From positions 1 through 64,000 of the forward strand of contig JAEUKB010000002.1 of NCBI GenBank assembly GCA_016794365.1: 64,000 nt of DNA, given 5' to 3'. The notes under the pieces are model-generated. The model was given only the letters and a program-made list of their open reading frames with translations, made no database searches and was not told the origin of the DNA. Within the stretch, counting starts at the first letter, position 1. The number at the start of each line of letters is the position of its first letter. Below, in pieces: positions 53,178-61,931 of this stretch. This stretch comes from Myxococcales bacterium (GTDB lineage: Bacteria > Myxococcota_A > Polyangia > Palsa-1104 > JAEUJZ01). A program made the translations under genes and the position numbers.

Positions 53178-53944
53178 GCGGACATGTTTCTCTCGTCGGT
53201 GCGGGTCCAGGCGATCCAGAGCTACTGACGCTAAAAGCCATCAAGCGACTGGCGGAAGCCGATGTCGTGCTCTATGACGCGCTGGTGGACCGTCGAGTGC
53301 TCGACTTGGCACCGAAAGCGCGCTGCGTCGATGTCGGCAAGCGCTGTGGCAAGCGTCAAGTGGCGCAAGCAGCGACGGAGCGACTCTTGGTTCGGCTGGC
53401 GCGACGCGGCTGGAAGGTGGTGCGGCTCAAAGGCGGCGATCCGTTTGTGTTCGGACGCGGCGGAGAAGAAGCGCTGACGCTGTCGCAGGCGGGCATCTCG
53501 TGGGACATCGTGCCGGGTCTGTCGAGTGCGCTGGTGGCTCCGGCGCTGTGTGGGATTCCGGTGACGCATCGCGGGCTCAGTACGGCGCTGCTCGTCACAA
53601 GTGGCCATGACCTGGACGCAGCGCGTACGCACTTGTCGTCGCTTATACCGCTTAGCACAACGGTTGTGATCTTGATGGCTCGTCAGAATCGCCCAGCGCT
53701 CGCGCGGATCCTTCTGTCGTCGGGCTGGCCCGCGCAGACACCCGCGACGGTGATTCAGTCGGCCAGCTTGCCGGATGAAAAGCAGTGGCTCGGGACGCTC
53801 GCGGACCTGGAACAGCCGAGTGAGACGCTGGATCTGCTCGATGGTGCGGCGTCGCTGCTGGTGATTGGCAAGGTCGTGGCGCTGTCGGCAGAGCTTGGCG
53901 CGCTGCGATCGATGCAGACGGTGCTGCACGCCTCGGTGGGATGA
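53174..53944 (+). CDS. cobA: Uroporphyrinogen-III C-methyltransferase
   Basis: The 256-residue SAM-dependent enzyme methylates uroporphyrinogen III to precorrin-2, the first step to siroheme and cobalamin. Motifs: VSLVGAGPGDPELLTLKAIKRLAEADVVLYDALVD, VVRLKGGDPFVFGRGGEEAL and VVPGLSSALVAPALCGIPVTHRGLSTALLVTSGHD. Length is normal. It overlaps the dehydrogenase gene by 4 bp, so both siroheme enzymes are translated together, supplying the cofactor for the reductase at 54746. Confidence 0.95.
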   Translation: MSGHVSLVGAGPGDPELLTLKAIKRLAEADVVLYDALVDRRVLDLAPKARCVDVGKRCGKRQVAQAATERLLVRLARRGWKVVRLKGGDPFVFGRGGEEALTLSQAGISWDIVPGLSSALVAPALCGIPVTHRGLSTALLVTSGHDLDAARTHLSSLIPLSTTVVILMARQNRPALARILLSSGWPAQTPATVIQSASLPDEKQWLGTLADLEQPSETLDLLDGAASLLVIGKVVALSAELGALRSMQTVLHASVG

Positions 53945-53953
53945 CGAAGGCAG

Positions 53954-54652
53954 CTAGACCTTGGCGGTCTCGACGGGAGGCTTGCGATCGCGCGGATACA
54001 GCATCACCAACATGCAGCGCATCGTCTCTTTGCCGGGGTTGAAATAGCGGTGCGGACGATCCGCGCAGAAAAACAGCACATCTCCGACGGAAAGTATCGC
54101 CTGACTGCCCGCTGATTCGACCTGAAGCTGACCCTCGATCACCACGATCTGCTCGCGTGTGCCGGGAATGTGGGCCGACGCGCGCTCCTCGGTACCGGGA
54201 TCGAGCGACAGCTCATACATCTCCGCGACCCGAGGATCTCCCGATGGAAACAGCGCTCGCGAGCGCAGCGCCCGCCCTTCCGAGTACAGCACTTGCATTT
54301 GCTCTCGACGCTGAACCACAAAATCACCCGGCATCGGCTCGCCGAGCAGCGCCCCAAATGGCACACCCAGCCCGTTGGCGATCTTCCAGCCGAGCGCAAT
54401 CGTCGGAGAGCTCTTGCCCATCTCAATCTGATTGAGCATCGCTTTGCTGACTTCGCTGCGCTCGGCCAGCTCGGCCAGCGACATGCCGCGTTCCATCCGC
54501 AAGATCCGCAGGTTGTCACCGACGCGAGGCTCGTGCTCTGGCTGCGCCTCTGTGCTGACGGACTTTTCTGGGCTTTCCGACGATGCTGCTGACGATCGAG
54601 CCGTGGACTTGGTCTTGGCAATCACGGGCTTGCGCTTGGTCGTGCCGGTCAT
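53954..54652 (-). CDS. XRE-family regulator with C-terminal cupin domain
   Basis: A 232-residue protein. A Ser/Lys/Glu-rich leader, then an HTH_3 domain (NLRILRMERGMSLAELAERSEVSKAMLNQIEMGKSSPTIALGWKIANGLGVP), then a cupin (VAEMYELSLDPGTEERASAHIPGTREQIVVIEGQLQVES...GDVLFFCADRPHRYFNPGKE). Cupin regulators often respond to a small metabolite. It is divergent from the reductase and next to the siroheme genes. Two shared operator words suggest it controls both, which is inference. Confidence 0.9.
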   Translation of the reverse strand: MTGTTKRKPVIAKTKSTARSSAASSESPEKSVSTEAQPEHEPRVGDNLRILRMERGMSLAELAERSEVSKAMLNQIEMGKSSPTIALGWKIANGLGVPFGALLGEPMPGDFVVQRREQMQVLYSEGRALRSRALFPSGDPRVAEMYELSLDPGTEERASAHIPGTREQIVVIEGQLQVESAGSQAILSVGDVLFFCADRPHRYFNPGKETMRCMLVMLYPRDRKPPVETAKV

Positions 54653-54713
54653 GAGCGCAGTGTGCCAGAAACCATCGCTGCACGCTCGAGCGGACTACAG
54701 ACTGTTTCGTTTG

Positions 54714-54731
54714 ACGACGTACGTTATAACG
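54714..54731. promoter_or_regulatory. Operator candidate before the siroheme reductase
   Basis: ACGACGTAC (54714-54722) followed by the perfect palindrome CGTTATAACG (54722-54731), which overlaps it by one base. Both words are shared with the 52484-52505 site. It lies between the divergent regulator and the reductase, ending 14 bp before the reductase ATG. Confidence 0.6.
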
Positions 54732-54745
54732 GATATCGTCCGCTT

Positions 54746-56518
54746 ATGTCTGAACTCGCTGCTGCTTCGGGGACGTACTTTCCCGGTCGCCTTGGCTTTG
54801 CCACCACCGCTGACATCGAAGAGTTTGTCTCGACGCTGGAGCGCTACGAAAAAGGCGAGCTGAGCGCCGAAGAGTGGCGCGCGTTTCGTCTGCTGCGCGG
54901 CGTCTATCACCAGCGACAGAGCGACGTACAGATGCTGCGCGTGAAGGTTCCGCAAGGCATCCTGTCGGCGACGCAGCTTCGCGCCCTGGCCTTGGTGGCT
55001 GCGCGCGATGGCGACGGACAGTGCGACGTAACCACTCGTCAGAACTTCCAGTTTCACAACATTCGCTTGGCCCACATCGAGCGCGCCATGTACACGCTGG
55101 CCGACGTGGGAATGACAACGCGCGAGGCCTGCGGCAACAGCATCCGCACCGTCACCGCTTGTCCGCTCGCGGGCGTCGATCCCGAGGAAGTCTTCGACGT
55201 AACGCCGTATGCCGATGCCTTTACCCGTTACCTGCTGCGTGGGCCGCTTTCTTCGTCTCTGCCGCGCAAGTTCAAGGTCGCGTTTGAGGGCTGCCACAGA
55301 GGCTGCGTGCGCGCACCGATCAATGACTTGGCGTTTGTGGCACGCACTTCTCCGTCGGGACAGCCGGGGTTTGTGGTGCTGTGTGGCGGGGGAACTTCGA
55401 CGCTACCGCGCAGTGGCGGTGTGCTGGTCGATTTCCTACCCGGCGAAGAGCTACTGTCGCTGAGCGAGGCGGTGGTGCGCGTCTTCCATCGCGAAGGCAA
55501 CCGCAAAAACCGTCACCGCGCACGCATCAAGTGGGTGATTGAAAAGCTCGGCTTCCCCAGCTTCAAAGAGCTGATTCTCGTCGAGTGGCAGAAGGTCAAA
55601 GCCGAAGCCATCGCAGCGCTGCCGTTTGATCCGCAGCAGCCTCCCGTTGAGCCAGCGCCTGCGCAGCCAGTCGTCCCCGAGCGGGCAAGCTCAGCGTTGG
55701 CGCTGCACGATCCCTCGTTTGTGCGCTGGCAGACCAGCAACGTGCGCAGCCAAAAGCAGCCAGGTTTTTCGGCGGTGACAGTGACGCTTCCGATGGGCGC
55801 TCTGACGGCGACGCAGCTTCAGCTTCTGGCCGATCTGACAGAGCGCTTTGGCGACGGGTTTGCCCGAACCACCGTTGAACAGAACATCACGCTGCGCTAT
55901 GTCCCGACGGAAGCTGTGCCCGCACTGTACGAAGCGCTCGCCGCCAATCACCTAGCCACGACGGGAGCAGGTCATTTTTCCGATGTCGTAAGCTGCCCCG
56001 GAGCCCAGACTTGTGCGATCGCAGTGACGACATCTCGACAGATGGGGCGCGTGCTTAGGCAGCATCTTTCGGGGCTGGGCGACGCTCCGGGCCTGCGCGG
56101 CGCGAGCATTCACTTGTCGGGCTGCCCCAACGGCTGCGGTCAGCACCACGTCGCGACGATCGGTCTGCAAGGTGGACTACGCAAGCTCGGCGGAAAAGCG
56201 CTGCCGGTCTATCACCTCGGGGTGGGCGGTGGCATCGATAACGATCGCGCGCACTTTACCCGGCTCGTCGGTAAGCTTCCGGCGCAGCGAGGTCCGCAAG
56301 CGATCGATCGGCTGCTCTCGCTGTGGAAGAGCGAGCGCCAGCATGACGCCGAGACGCTGAGCGCGTTTTATCGCAGCGTGCCGATCGAAAAGGTCAAAGC
56401 TGCCGTCGAAGATCTGCTGGACATCGACGAGCAAACCGCTACACCAGCCGACTTCATCGATCACGGACAGAGCGCACCCTACACAAGTGAGTCGAGCGAC
56501 GCAGAAGCCGCTGGTTAA
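54746..56518 (+). CDS. Siroheme nitrite/sulfite reductase
   Basis: The protein has 590 residues from ATG 54746; a longer GTG frame exists, but it would place the operator inside the gene. The first half has VKVPQGILSATQLRALA, the binding segment TTRQNFQFHNIRL, and NSIRTVTACPLAGVDPEEVFDVTPYA. The second half ends with the 4Fe-4S/siroheme ligands: SCPGAQTCAIAVTTSRQ (C-x5-C) and HLSGCPNGCGQHH (C-x3-C). It reduces nitrite or sulfite by six electrons. Which substrate is not decided by these motifs, and nitrate or sulfate pathway genes are not adjacent. Confidence 0.93.
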   Translation: MSELAAASGTYFPGRLGFATTADIEEFVSTLERYEKGELSAEEWRAFRLLRGVYHQRQSDVQMLRVKVPQGILSATQLRALALVAARDGDGQCDVTTRQNFQFHNIRLAHIERAMYTLADVGMTTREACGNSIRTVTACPLAGVDPEEVFDVTPYADAFTRYLLRGPLSSSLPRKFKVAFEGCHRGCVRAPINDLAFVARTSPSGQPGFVVLCGGGTSTLPRSGGVLVDFLPGEELLSLSEAVVRVFHREGNRKNRHRARIKWVIEKLGFPSFKELILVEWQKVKAEAIAALPFDPQQPPVEPAPAQPVVPERASSALALHDPSFVRWQTSNVRSQKQPGFSAVTVTLPMGALTATQLQLLADLTERFGDGFARTTVEQNITLRYVPTEAVPALYEALAANHLATTGAGHFSDVVSCPGAQTCAIAVTTSRQMGRVLRQHLSGLGDAPGLRGASIHLSGCPNGCGQHHVATIGLQGGLRKLGGKALPVYHLGVGGGIDNDRAHFTRLVGKLPAQRGPQAIDRLLSLWKSERQHDAETLSAFYRSVPIEKVKAAVEDLLDIDEQTATPADFIDHGQSAPYTSESSDAEAAG

Positions 56519-56532
56519 GCGGTTCGTCCGTT

Positions 56533-56603
56533 TGAGCAGACGATGATCCAATCAAACAGACGATGTTTCTATCAAACAGACGAATGTCTGTTCAAACAGA
56601 CAG
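56533..56603. repeat. 20-bp tandem repeat with a perfect hairpin, between convergent genes
   Basis: Three to four units with a 20-bp step, cored on CAAACAGACG. It starts 14 bp after the reductase stop and runs to within 5 bp of the lolA stop. One unit boundary forms AACAGAC-GAAT-GTCTGTT (56575-56592), a perfect 7-bp stem that could act as a bidirectional terminator. Confidence 0.85.
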
Positions 56604-56608
56604 CACAG

Positions 56609-57403
56609 CTAGCGCGGCGAGATGATCTTGGTGTCCGGCGGAGGCGTAAACGAAAAGCGCGAGTCATCGACGCCGGACTTGGGATTTGTCTCGATCGAGG
56701 AAAAGACCAGATCGTTTGTGCCACCTTGCTGATCAAACAAGATCGTCTCTTTGACCAGGAACGTCTTTGGCTGCACGACGAACAGCAGGTGCCGATACTG
56801 CGCGCTCGCAACCTTGGGCACGAGCTTTAGCACCAGGTCGCCAGGCTCGCCGAGCGGCTGGTCGTCGTAGTAGGCGATCTCGAATTCCTCTTGCAGCTTG
56901 CCGCGCCCGAACAGAAAGCTGACCTGCGCCGGAAGCTGCGACGAGCTAAGTGGCTGTTTGTAGGCTTGCTCGTCTTCGGGCTCGTAGACCCACAGCGTCG
57001 TACCGTCGGCGACAAACAGCTTCTTTTCGGGCTTTTCGTAGTCCCAGCGCATCTTGCCGGGCTTCTTTAACGCGACTCCACCCGAGGCTGATCGCTTCCC
57101 CATCGGTCCCGACAGCGTCTGCGCAAAGCGAGCCCGCAGTGCCGAGATGCTTTCATAGCTTTTCTGAAGCTGGCTGACGACTTCAGCGACGGGCGGTCGT
57201 GCTTGGGAGTCTGGGCTGGGCGTCGCCTTACGCGGAGGTGCAGCGGGTGTCGTCGCAGACGGCTTGGCTGGCGCGGTCGCAGCCGCAGGCTTGGCTGTCG
57301 CTGGACTGGCCGATGGCGCCGGAGCAGACGGAGCCGCAGGACCGGACGCAGCAACCAAGGACAAGAGCGGCAGCGCAATGAGTCGGGGCAGAAGACGCCT
57401 CAT
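56609..57403 (-). CDS. lolA: Outer-membrane lipoprotein carrier protein LolA
   Basis: A 264-residue protein with GGAGAA before ATG 57403. Signal peptide LLPRLIALPLLSLVAASG, then an Ala/Pro/Ser linker (residues 21-65) longer than usual. The LolA domain: VVSQLQKSYESISALRARFAQTL, RSASGGVALKKPGKMRWDYEKPEKKLFVADGTTLWVYEPEDEQ, SFLFGRGKLQEEF, YRHLLFVVQPKTFLVKETILFD and NDLVFSSIETNPKSGVDDSRFSFTPPPDTKI. It carries lipoproteins from LolCDE across the periplasm. Confidence 0.93.
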   Translation of the reverse strand: MRRLLPRLIALPLLSLVAASGPAAPSAPAPSASPATAKPAAATAPAKPSATTPAAPPRKATPSPDSQARPPVAEVVSQLQKSYESISALRARFAQTLSGPMGKRSASGGVALKKPGKMRWDYEKPEKKLFVADGTTLWVYEPEDEQAYKQPLSSSQLPAQVSFLFGRGKLQEEFEIAYYDDQPLGEPGDLVLKLVPKVASAQYRHLLFVVQPKTFLVKETILFDQQGGTNDLVFSSIETNPKSGVDDSRFSFTPPPDTKIISPR

Positions 57404-57518
57404 GGTGTTCTCCACAAGCGGAAGTTCGCACAACGTACTGATGCGGCGCGGCGGCTGTCTATTCACACGCCACCGCAACGTGGTGGGACGAAGCGTAAGC
57501 AAGTAGTTGTGGGTGCGA

Positions 57519-57878
57519 TTAGACCGCTCGGCTGAGCGCGTCGTTTACGAAGGCTTCGATCTTGGGAAGCGGCGCGGCCCCGACGAGCTGACCGATCACT
57601 TTGCCCTTGTGGAAGACGAGCAGCATCGGAATCGAGCGCACATCGTAGTTGGTGGCAATCTTGGGGTTGTGGTCGATGTCCATCTTGCCGACGTTGAGCC
57701 TGCCATTGTACTTCTCGGCGAGCTTTTCGACATGAGGCGCAATGGCGCGGCACGGAGCGCACCACGTTGCCCAAAAATCCACCAAGGTTGGCTTGTCAGC
57801 CTGCAACACATCGGCTGCGAAGCTGGCGTCGGACAGAACCTTGATGTTGTGATGCGCGTTCGGTTGAGCGTGAGACAT
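57519..57878 (-). CDS. trxA: Thioredoxin with a WCAPC active site
   Basis: A 119-residue protein with AAGGAG before ATG. Redox motif TLVDFWATWCAPCRAIAPHVEKLA (Cys40, Cys43), with Ala replacing the usual Gly of WCGPC. cis-Pro in RSIPMLLVFHKGK. The rest is a normal thioredoxin fold. Ala at that position slightly changes the redox potential in other thioredoxins. It lies 115 bp downstream of lolA on the same strand. Confidence 0.95.
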   Translation of the reverse strand: MSHAQPNAHHNIKVLSDASFAADVLQADKPTLVDFWATWCAPCRAIAPHVEKLAEKYNGRLNVGKMDIDHNPKIATNYDVRSIPMLLVFHKGKVIGQLVGAAPLPKIEAFVNDALSRAV

Positions 57879-58050
57879 GGGTTCTCCTTCGGGTTTCTAG
57901 CCTCAAATCTAAGCTGGCAGGCGCGTTGCGAAAGGGGGCAACTGTTACTTTCAGCTTGCAGCGACGGGAAAAGTTCTAAAACTGGGCATCGAGCGACCGT
58001 GGACTTTCGCGCTTTCGACGATGCGTAGGCTGGACTATTGTGGCGGTGCG

Positions 58051-60318
58051 ATGACCTCCGAGATCAGCTCAGCCCAGCAGTCGCTCCTTCCGCTGCCCGC
58101 GCCGATGGCGTTTGCGCTCGCGGAAGGTCAAGTCCAGGTTGAAGGCATCGTCGGAAGCTTGGTGTTTGTGTCGCCGGATGCGGACTTTGCGGTGATTCGG
58201 CTGGATGTGCCGGGACAGATTCGCCCGGTGGTCACCGTCGGAGCGCTCGCGGGTCTGCGCGTCGGAGAAACGGTCCAGATCATCGGTCGCTACGAGCAGC
58301 ACGAGCGCTATGGTCAGCGACTGCGCGCGGAACAAGCCCTGCCGCAGCTTCCAGCGTCACGGCTGGGCATCGAGCGCTACATGGCGACGCTGGCAGGGAT
58401 CGGACCAGAGCTTGCGCGGCGCATCGTCGCAGAGCTGGGAACGAAGGCGCTCACGGCGCTGGAAGAAGAGACGTTTCGCATCGCACAGGTCAAAGGCGTC
58501 GGCAAAAAGCGGGCGCAGCGAGCGCTGGCCGATGCGCGGGCTCGACACGAAGAGCGCGCGGTGATGGTGTTCCTGCAAGGGCTCGGGATTTCCGCTGCGT
58601 ATGCGTCGAGAATTCGCAAGCAGTGGGGCCAAGCAGCGATCACCAAAGTGCGGGAAAATCCGTATGCGCTGGCTCGGGATGTCGCGGGGATCGGCTTTCA
58701 GATTGCGGACCGAATTGCCAAAGCGATGGGCGTCGAGCCGCTGTCGCCGCTGCGTCTGCTCGCGGGAGTGCGTCACGCGCTTCAGACGGGCTGTGAATCG
58801 GGACACTGTTATCTTCCCGAGAGAGAGCTGACGGCGCGCTCGGTGCTGCTGCTTGCGCCGCCGCTGCCCGACGATGCGCCGCCTAACAGTCCGCCACCGC
58901 CGGTGGATGAAAAGCTGACAGAAGGCATTGTGGCGGCGATTGCGTCGCTGCGCTCGCACGGGGAAACCATTCACGAAGGCGATGCAGTGTATCTGGCGTC
59001 GCTGTATCAGCAGGAAGAAGAGCTGGCTCGACAGGCGGCACGACTGACCCAAGCGATTCGGACGCGCGTTCCGACGATTCGCGAGCACGACATCCAGCTC
59101 ACACTGGCCGACGGACAGCGCGCGGCACTTTCGCGGGTGGAAACCTGTCCGCTGAGCATCATCACGGGCGGACCGGGGACGGGAAAGACGACGATCATCG
59201 CAGCGCTGGTGCGGGCTTATCTGCGGGCCGGGCTGCGTGTGTGTCTGGTGGCTCCGACGGGACGAGCGGCCAAGCGACTGAGCGATGCGACGGAACATCC
59301 AGCGAAGACGATTCATCGTCAGCTCAACCTGATTCCCGGCGAGCGCGCCAAGAGCGCCAAAGATCTGGAAGTGGATCTGCTGGTCTGTGACGAAGCGTCG
59401 ATGCTGGACTTGCCGCTGGCGGTGACGCTGCTGCGCGCAATTCCGGGTGGTGCGACGGTGGTGCTGGTCGGAGATGTGGATCAGCTTCCGTCGGTGGGCC
59501 CAGGTCGTGTGCTGGCTGACTTGATCGATTCCGAGCGGCTCCAGGTGACGCGGCTGCGCGAAATTTTCCGTCAGAAAGAAGGCTCGGGAATCATCGACAA
59601 CGCGCAGTCGATCCTGCGCGGAGATCTGCCGCAGTCGGCCCCGATTGGAGACAAGCAGGCGGACTTTTACTGGATTGAGACGGACGATGCGCTCAAGGCC
59701 AAAGACACGGTGGTTCGGTTGGTGTCCGAGCGGATTCCGCAGCGCTTTGGCTTGGCACCGCTCACCGACGTGCAAGTGCTGACGCCGATGCATCGTGGCG
59801 AGGTCGGAACCGAGGAGCTTAATCGCGCGCTGCAAGTTGCGCTGAATCCGACGGCGAAAGCTGCGCTGGGAGACAAGCCTCCGGCTCCGGGCAAGCCGAC
59901 GTTTTTCGTCGGTGACAAGGTGATGCAGGTCAAAAACAACTACGAGCTGGATGTCTGGAACGGCGACATCGGTGTCATCATCGCTCGCGACGAAGAAGAC
60001 GATCTGCTCCACGTTCGCTTCGAGGACGAGCGCGAAGTCACCTACGATGCGACGGCGCGTGAGGATCTGGAGCTGGCCTACGCCGTGAGCGTCCACAAGA
60101 GCCAAGGCAGCGAGTACAAAGCCGTCGTGGTTCCGCTGCACATTCAGCACTATCCGCTTTTGCGTCGCAACCTGGTCTACACGGCGGTGACGCGCGGCAA
60201 AAAGCTGGTGGTACTGGTCGGTGGCCGACGAGCGCTCCGACGCGCAGTGACCCAGACCGGCGACCTGCTTCGCTACACCGGACTGCGCGAGCGGCTTCGC
60301 AGTATACTTCCAGGCTGA
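58051..60318 (+). CDS. recD2: RecD2-like SF1B DNA helicase
   Basis: The protein has 755 residues from ATG 58051. The N-terminal OB/HhH region (SRLGIERYMATLAGIGPELARRIVAELG; KGVGKKRAQRALADARARH) is typical of stand-alone RecD2. Helicase motifs: Walker A GGPGTGKTT near residue 371, LLVCDEASMLDL, VLVGDVDQLPSVGPGR, LREIFRQ, and the C-terminal motif VSVHKSQGSEYKAVVVPL with YTAVTRGKK. It acts 5' to 3' in DNA repair without RecBC. Its stop overlaps the next ATG (TGATG). Confidence 0.94.
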   Translation: MTSEISSAQQSLLPLPAPMAFALAEGQVQVEGIVGSLVFVSPDADFAVIRLDVPGQIRPVVTVGALAGLRVGETVQIIGRYEQHERYGQRLRAEQALPQLPASRLGIERYMATLAGIGPELARRIVAELGTKALTALEEETFRIAQVKGVGKKRAQRALADARARHEERAVMVFLQGLGISAAYASRIRKQWGQAAITKVRENPYALARDVAGIGFQIADRIAKAMGVEPLSPLRLLAGVRHALQTGCESGHCYLPERELTARSVLLLAPPLPDDAPPNSPPPPVDEKLTEGIVAAIASLRSHGETIHEGDAVYLASLYQQEEELARQAARLTQAIRTRVPTIREHDIQLTLADGQRAALSRVETCPLSIITGGPGTGKTTIIAALVRAYLRAGLRVCLVAPTGRAAKRLSDATEHPAKTIHRQLNLIPGERAKSAKDLEVDLLVCDEASMLDLPLAVTLLRAIPGGATVVLVGDVDQLPSVGPGRVLADLIDSERLQVTRLREIFRQKEGSGIIDNAQSILRGDLPQSAPIGDKQADFYWIETDDALKAKDTVVRLVSERIPQRFGLAPLTDVQVLTPMHRGEVGTEELNRALQVALNPTAKAALGDKPPAPGKPTFFVGDKVMQVKNNYELDVWNGDIGVIIARDEEDDLLHVRFEDEREVTYDATAREDLELAYAVSVHKSQGSEYKAVVVPLHIQHYPLLRRNLVYTAVTRGKKLVVLVGGRRALRRAVTQTGDLLRYTGLRERLRSILPG

Positions 60319-61616
60319 TGGCGCAGCGCAGAGCGAACTCCTCGTCGGGAAAATGGACGCTGATTGGTCTTTGGGGCCTGTCTGTGGCGGTGTCTGCGCT
60401 GTGGGCGTGTCTGTCGGCTCCGCTCGAGCTGGGACAGCTGGTGCGCAGCGACGGATCGCTCGATATTGCGCCGGTGTCCGACGATGGCCAAGCGCAAGGC
60501 GTGCTCGGGCTGTTCACGATCTCAGGCTGTCAAAAGCTGACGTTCCCGGCGGATGAGCCGCGCTGTCAGGGCAAGGCCCCGCTGACGGTTCAGCTTGTAC
60601 TTCTTCCCGTCGGTGTGACGATGTATCGCTGGCAAGTTGTGCCTGCATCGGGAAGCAGCGCGGACGGCGGAACCAGCGATGGCGGAACCAGCGACGGTGG
60701 CGTTGGATCACTTCTCGATGAAGTCCAGAGCAAGAGCAAGAGCCCGACGCTGACCATCACCCATCCGGGCAGCTATCTGGTGTCGGTTGCCGTCGCAGGA
60801 CCGGGCGGAACCAGCACCGCCAGCGGAGAGATCATCGTCGGAAGCGGTTCCATCGGTGCAAGCTGCGACAGCGACGATCAGTGCGATGCGGGCCTGCGCT
60901 GTCTGTGCGGCAGTGCGATACCGGGACGCGACGGAAAGTGTCCTGGCTCTCTCGCAAGTGGCCTGTGTACCCGAAGCTGCGACGGCATAGCGTGTCCGAG
61001 CGGTAGCTCCTGCCTGAACCTTTCGCGCAGCAACATCGTCGGAGACGCTGGAACCGGCGACGCGTACCGACAGCCAATCTGCGTGAGATCCTGCTCGCTC
61101 GATACCGACTGCCGGGCCGACCACAGCTGTCGCGAGCTACCGATGAGCGCGCCCGGTGCCGCAGCCAGCGCTCCGCTTCAGTTTGGCAAGGCCTGCTTCG
61201 CGTCGATTCCCGGTGGCGTCGGCGCAAGCTGCATCGGTCCCGACGAGCTACCCGATCGCGCTGCCTGCGCAACCGGCCTGTGTGAGACGCTCGGCGCGCG
61301 TCACCTGTGTACCGTCGCGTGCGGACCGATTGGCGTAAGCTGCCCGCTCAGTGCGGCGTGTGCGACGTGGCGATCGACGATGGCACCCGCTCCTGCGAGT
61401 CCGCGCTGTCTGCTGCGCTGCGATGCCAGCCGTCCGTGTAGCGATCCACTGCTGGAATGTCTTCCCGGCGGTGGCAGCGGCGGTCTTGGCTTTACGCTGA
61501 GCGGTGAGCCCATGACCACACAGGTCTGCGCGCCAAAGCGCTGTAGCAAAGCAGCCGACTGTCCCGGCGGTCGCTGTGTCGCGGTCTCTGGCGCATCGTT
61601 CTGTCTGCGCAGCTAG
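60318..61616 (+). CDS. Cys-rich exported protein, probably membrane-anchored
   Basis: A 432-residue protein. The N-terminal segment WTLIGLWGLSVAVSALWACLSAP is a signal or lipobox-like anchor with a Cys near its end. A middle beta domain (FTISGCQKLTFPADEPRCQGKAPLTVQLVLL) and an Asp/Gly-rich loop (Gly-Gly-Thr-Ser-Asp repeats) follow. From residue 175 it has regularly spaced Cys pairs (ASCDSDDQCDAGLRCLCGS; CTRSCDGIACPSGSSC; CVRSCSLDTDCRADHSCRELP; CAPKRCSKAADCPGGRC), which should form many disulfides. No family with known function. It is coupled to recD2 by overlap, which may be only positional. Confidence 0.8.
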   Translation: MAQRRANSSSGKWTLIGLWGLSVAVSALWACLSAPLELGQLVRSDGSLDIAPVSDDGQAQGVLGLFTISGCQKLTFPADEPRCQGKAPLTVQLVLLPVGVTMYRWQVVPASGSSADGGTSDGGTSDGGVGSLLDEVQSKSKSPTLTITHPGSYLVSVAVAGPGGTSTASGEIIVGSGSIGASCDSDDQCDAGLRCLCGSAIPGRDGKCPGSLASGLCTRSCDGIACPSGSSCLNLSRSNIVGDAGTGDAYRQPICVRSCSLDTDCRADHSCRELPMSAPGAAASAPLQFGKACFASIPGGVGASCIGPDELPDRAACATGLCETLGARHLCTVACGPIGVSCPLSAACATWRSTMAPAPASPRCLLRCDASRPCSDPLLECLPGGGSGGLGFTLSGEPMTTQVCAPKRCSKAADCPGGRCVAVSGASFCLRS

Positions 61617-61636
61617 CACGCGATCGACAACGGAAA

Positions 61637-61661
61637 CAGGAGTCGCGTAGGAGGACTCCTG
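61637..61661. terminator. Hairpin after the Cys-rich protein gene
   Basis: CAGGAGTC-gcgtaggag-GACTCCTG, a perfect 8-bp stem 20 bp past the stop codon. No U-run. The rest of the 315-bp gap (61617-61931) has no gene I can support. Confidence 0.45.
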
Positions 61662-61931
61662 ACCTCGACTCTGCTCGCGTGGAGAGGTACACCTTCACAC
61701 AAACGGAATGCGCGCATTCCTACGTCGCGGCCAGTAAGCGGTCAAGCTACGCAAAGCTCCGTGTTATTCTGCCAAGATGAGGAAGCTTCGTTCGTGTACG
61801 CAGAGACGCACACGCAGCGCTGACTTTGCCAGGTTGGGAATGCGACCACGAACGGAGTCGATCGTGAACCATTCTTCGTCGCTGCTGGCATCCAAAGTGG
61901 CCTAAAGAAGAGTCCTCCCAAAGGAGTCCCT

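Noticed and set aside
58357..60150. Long minus-strand frame opposite recD2
   Set aside because: No domain and His/Arg/Gln-rich. It is a shadow of the helicase gene, which has all motifs on the plus strand.
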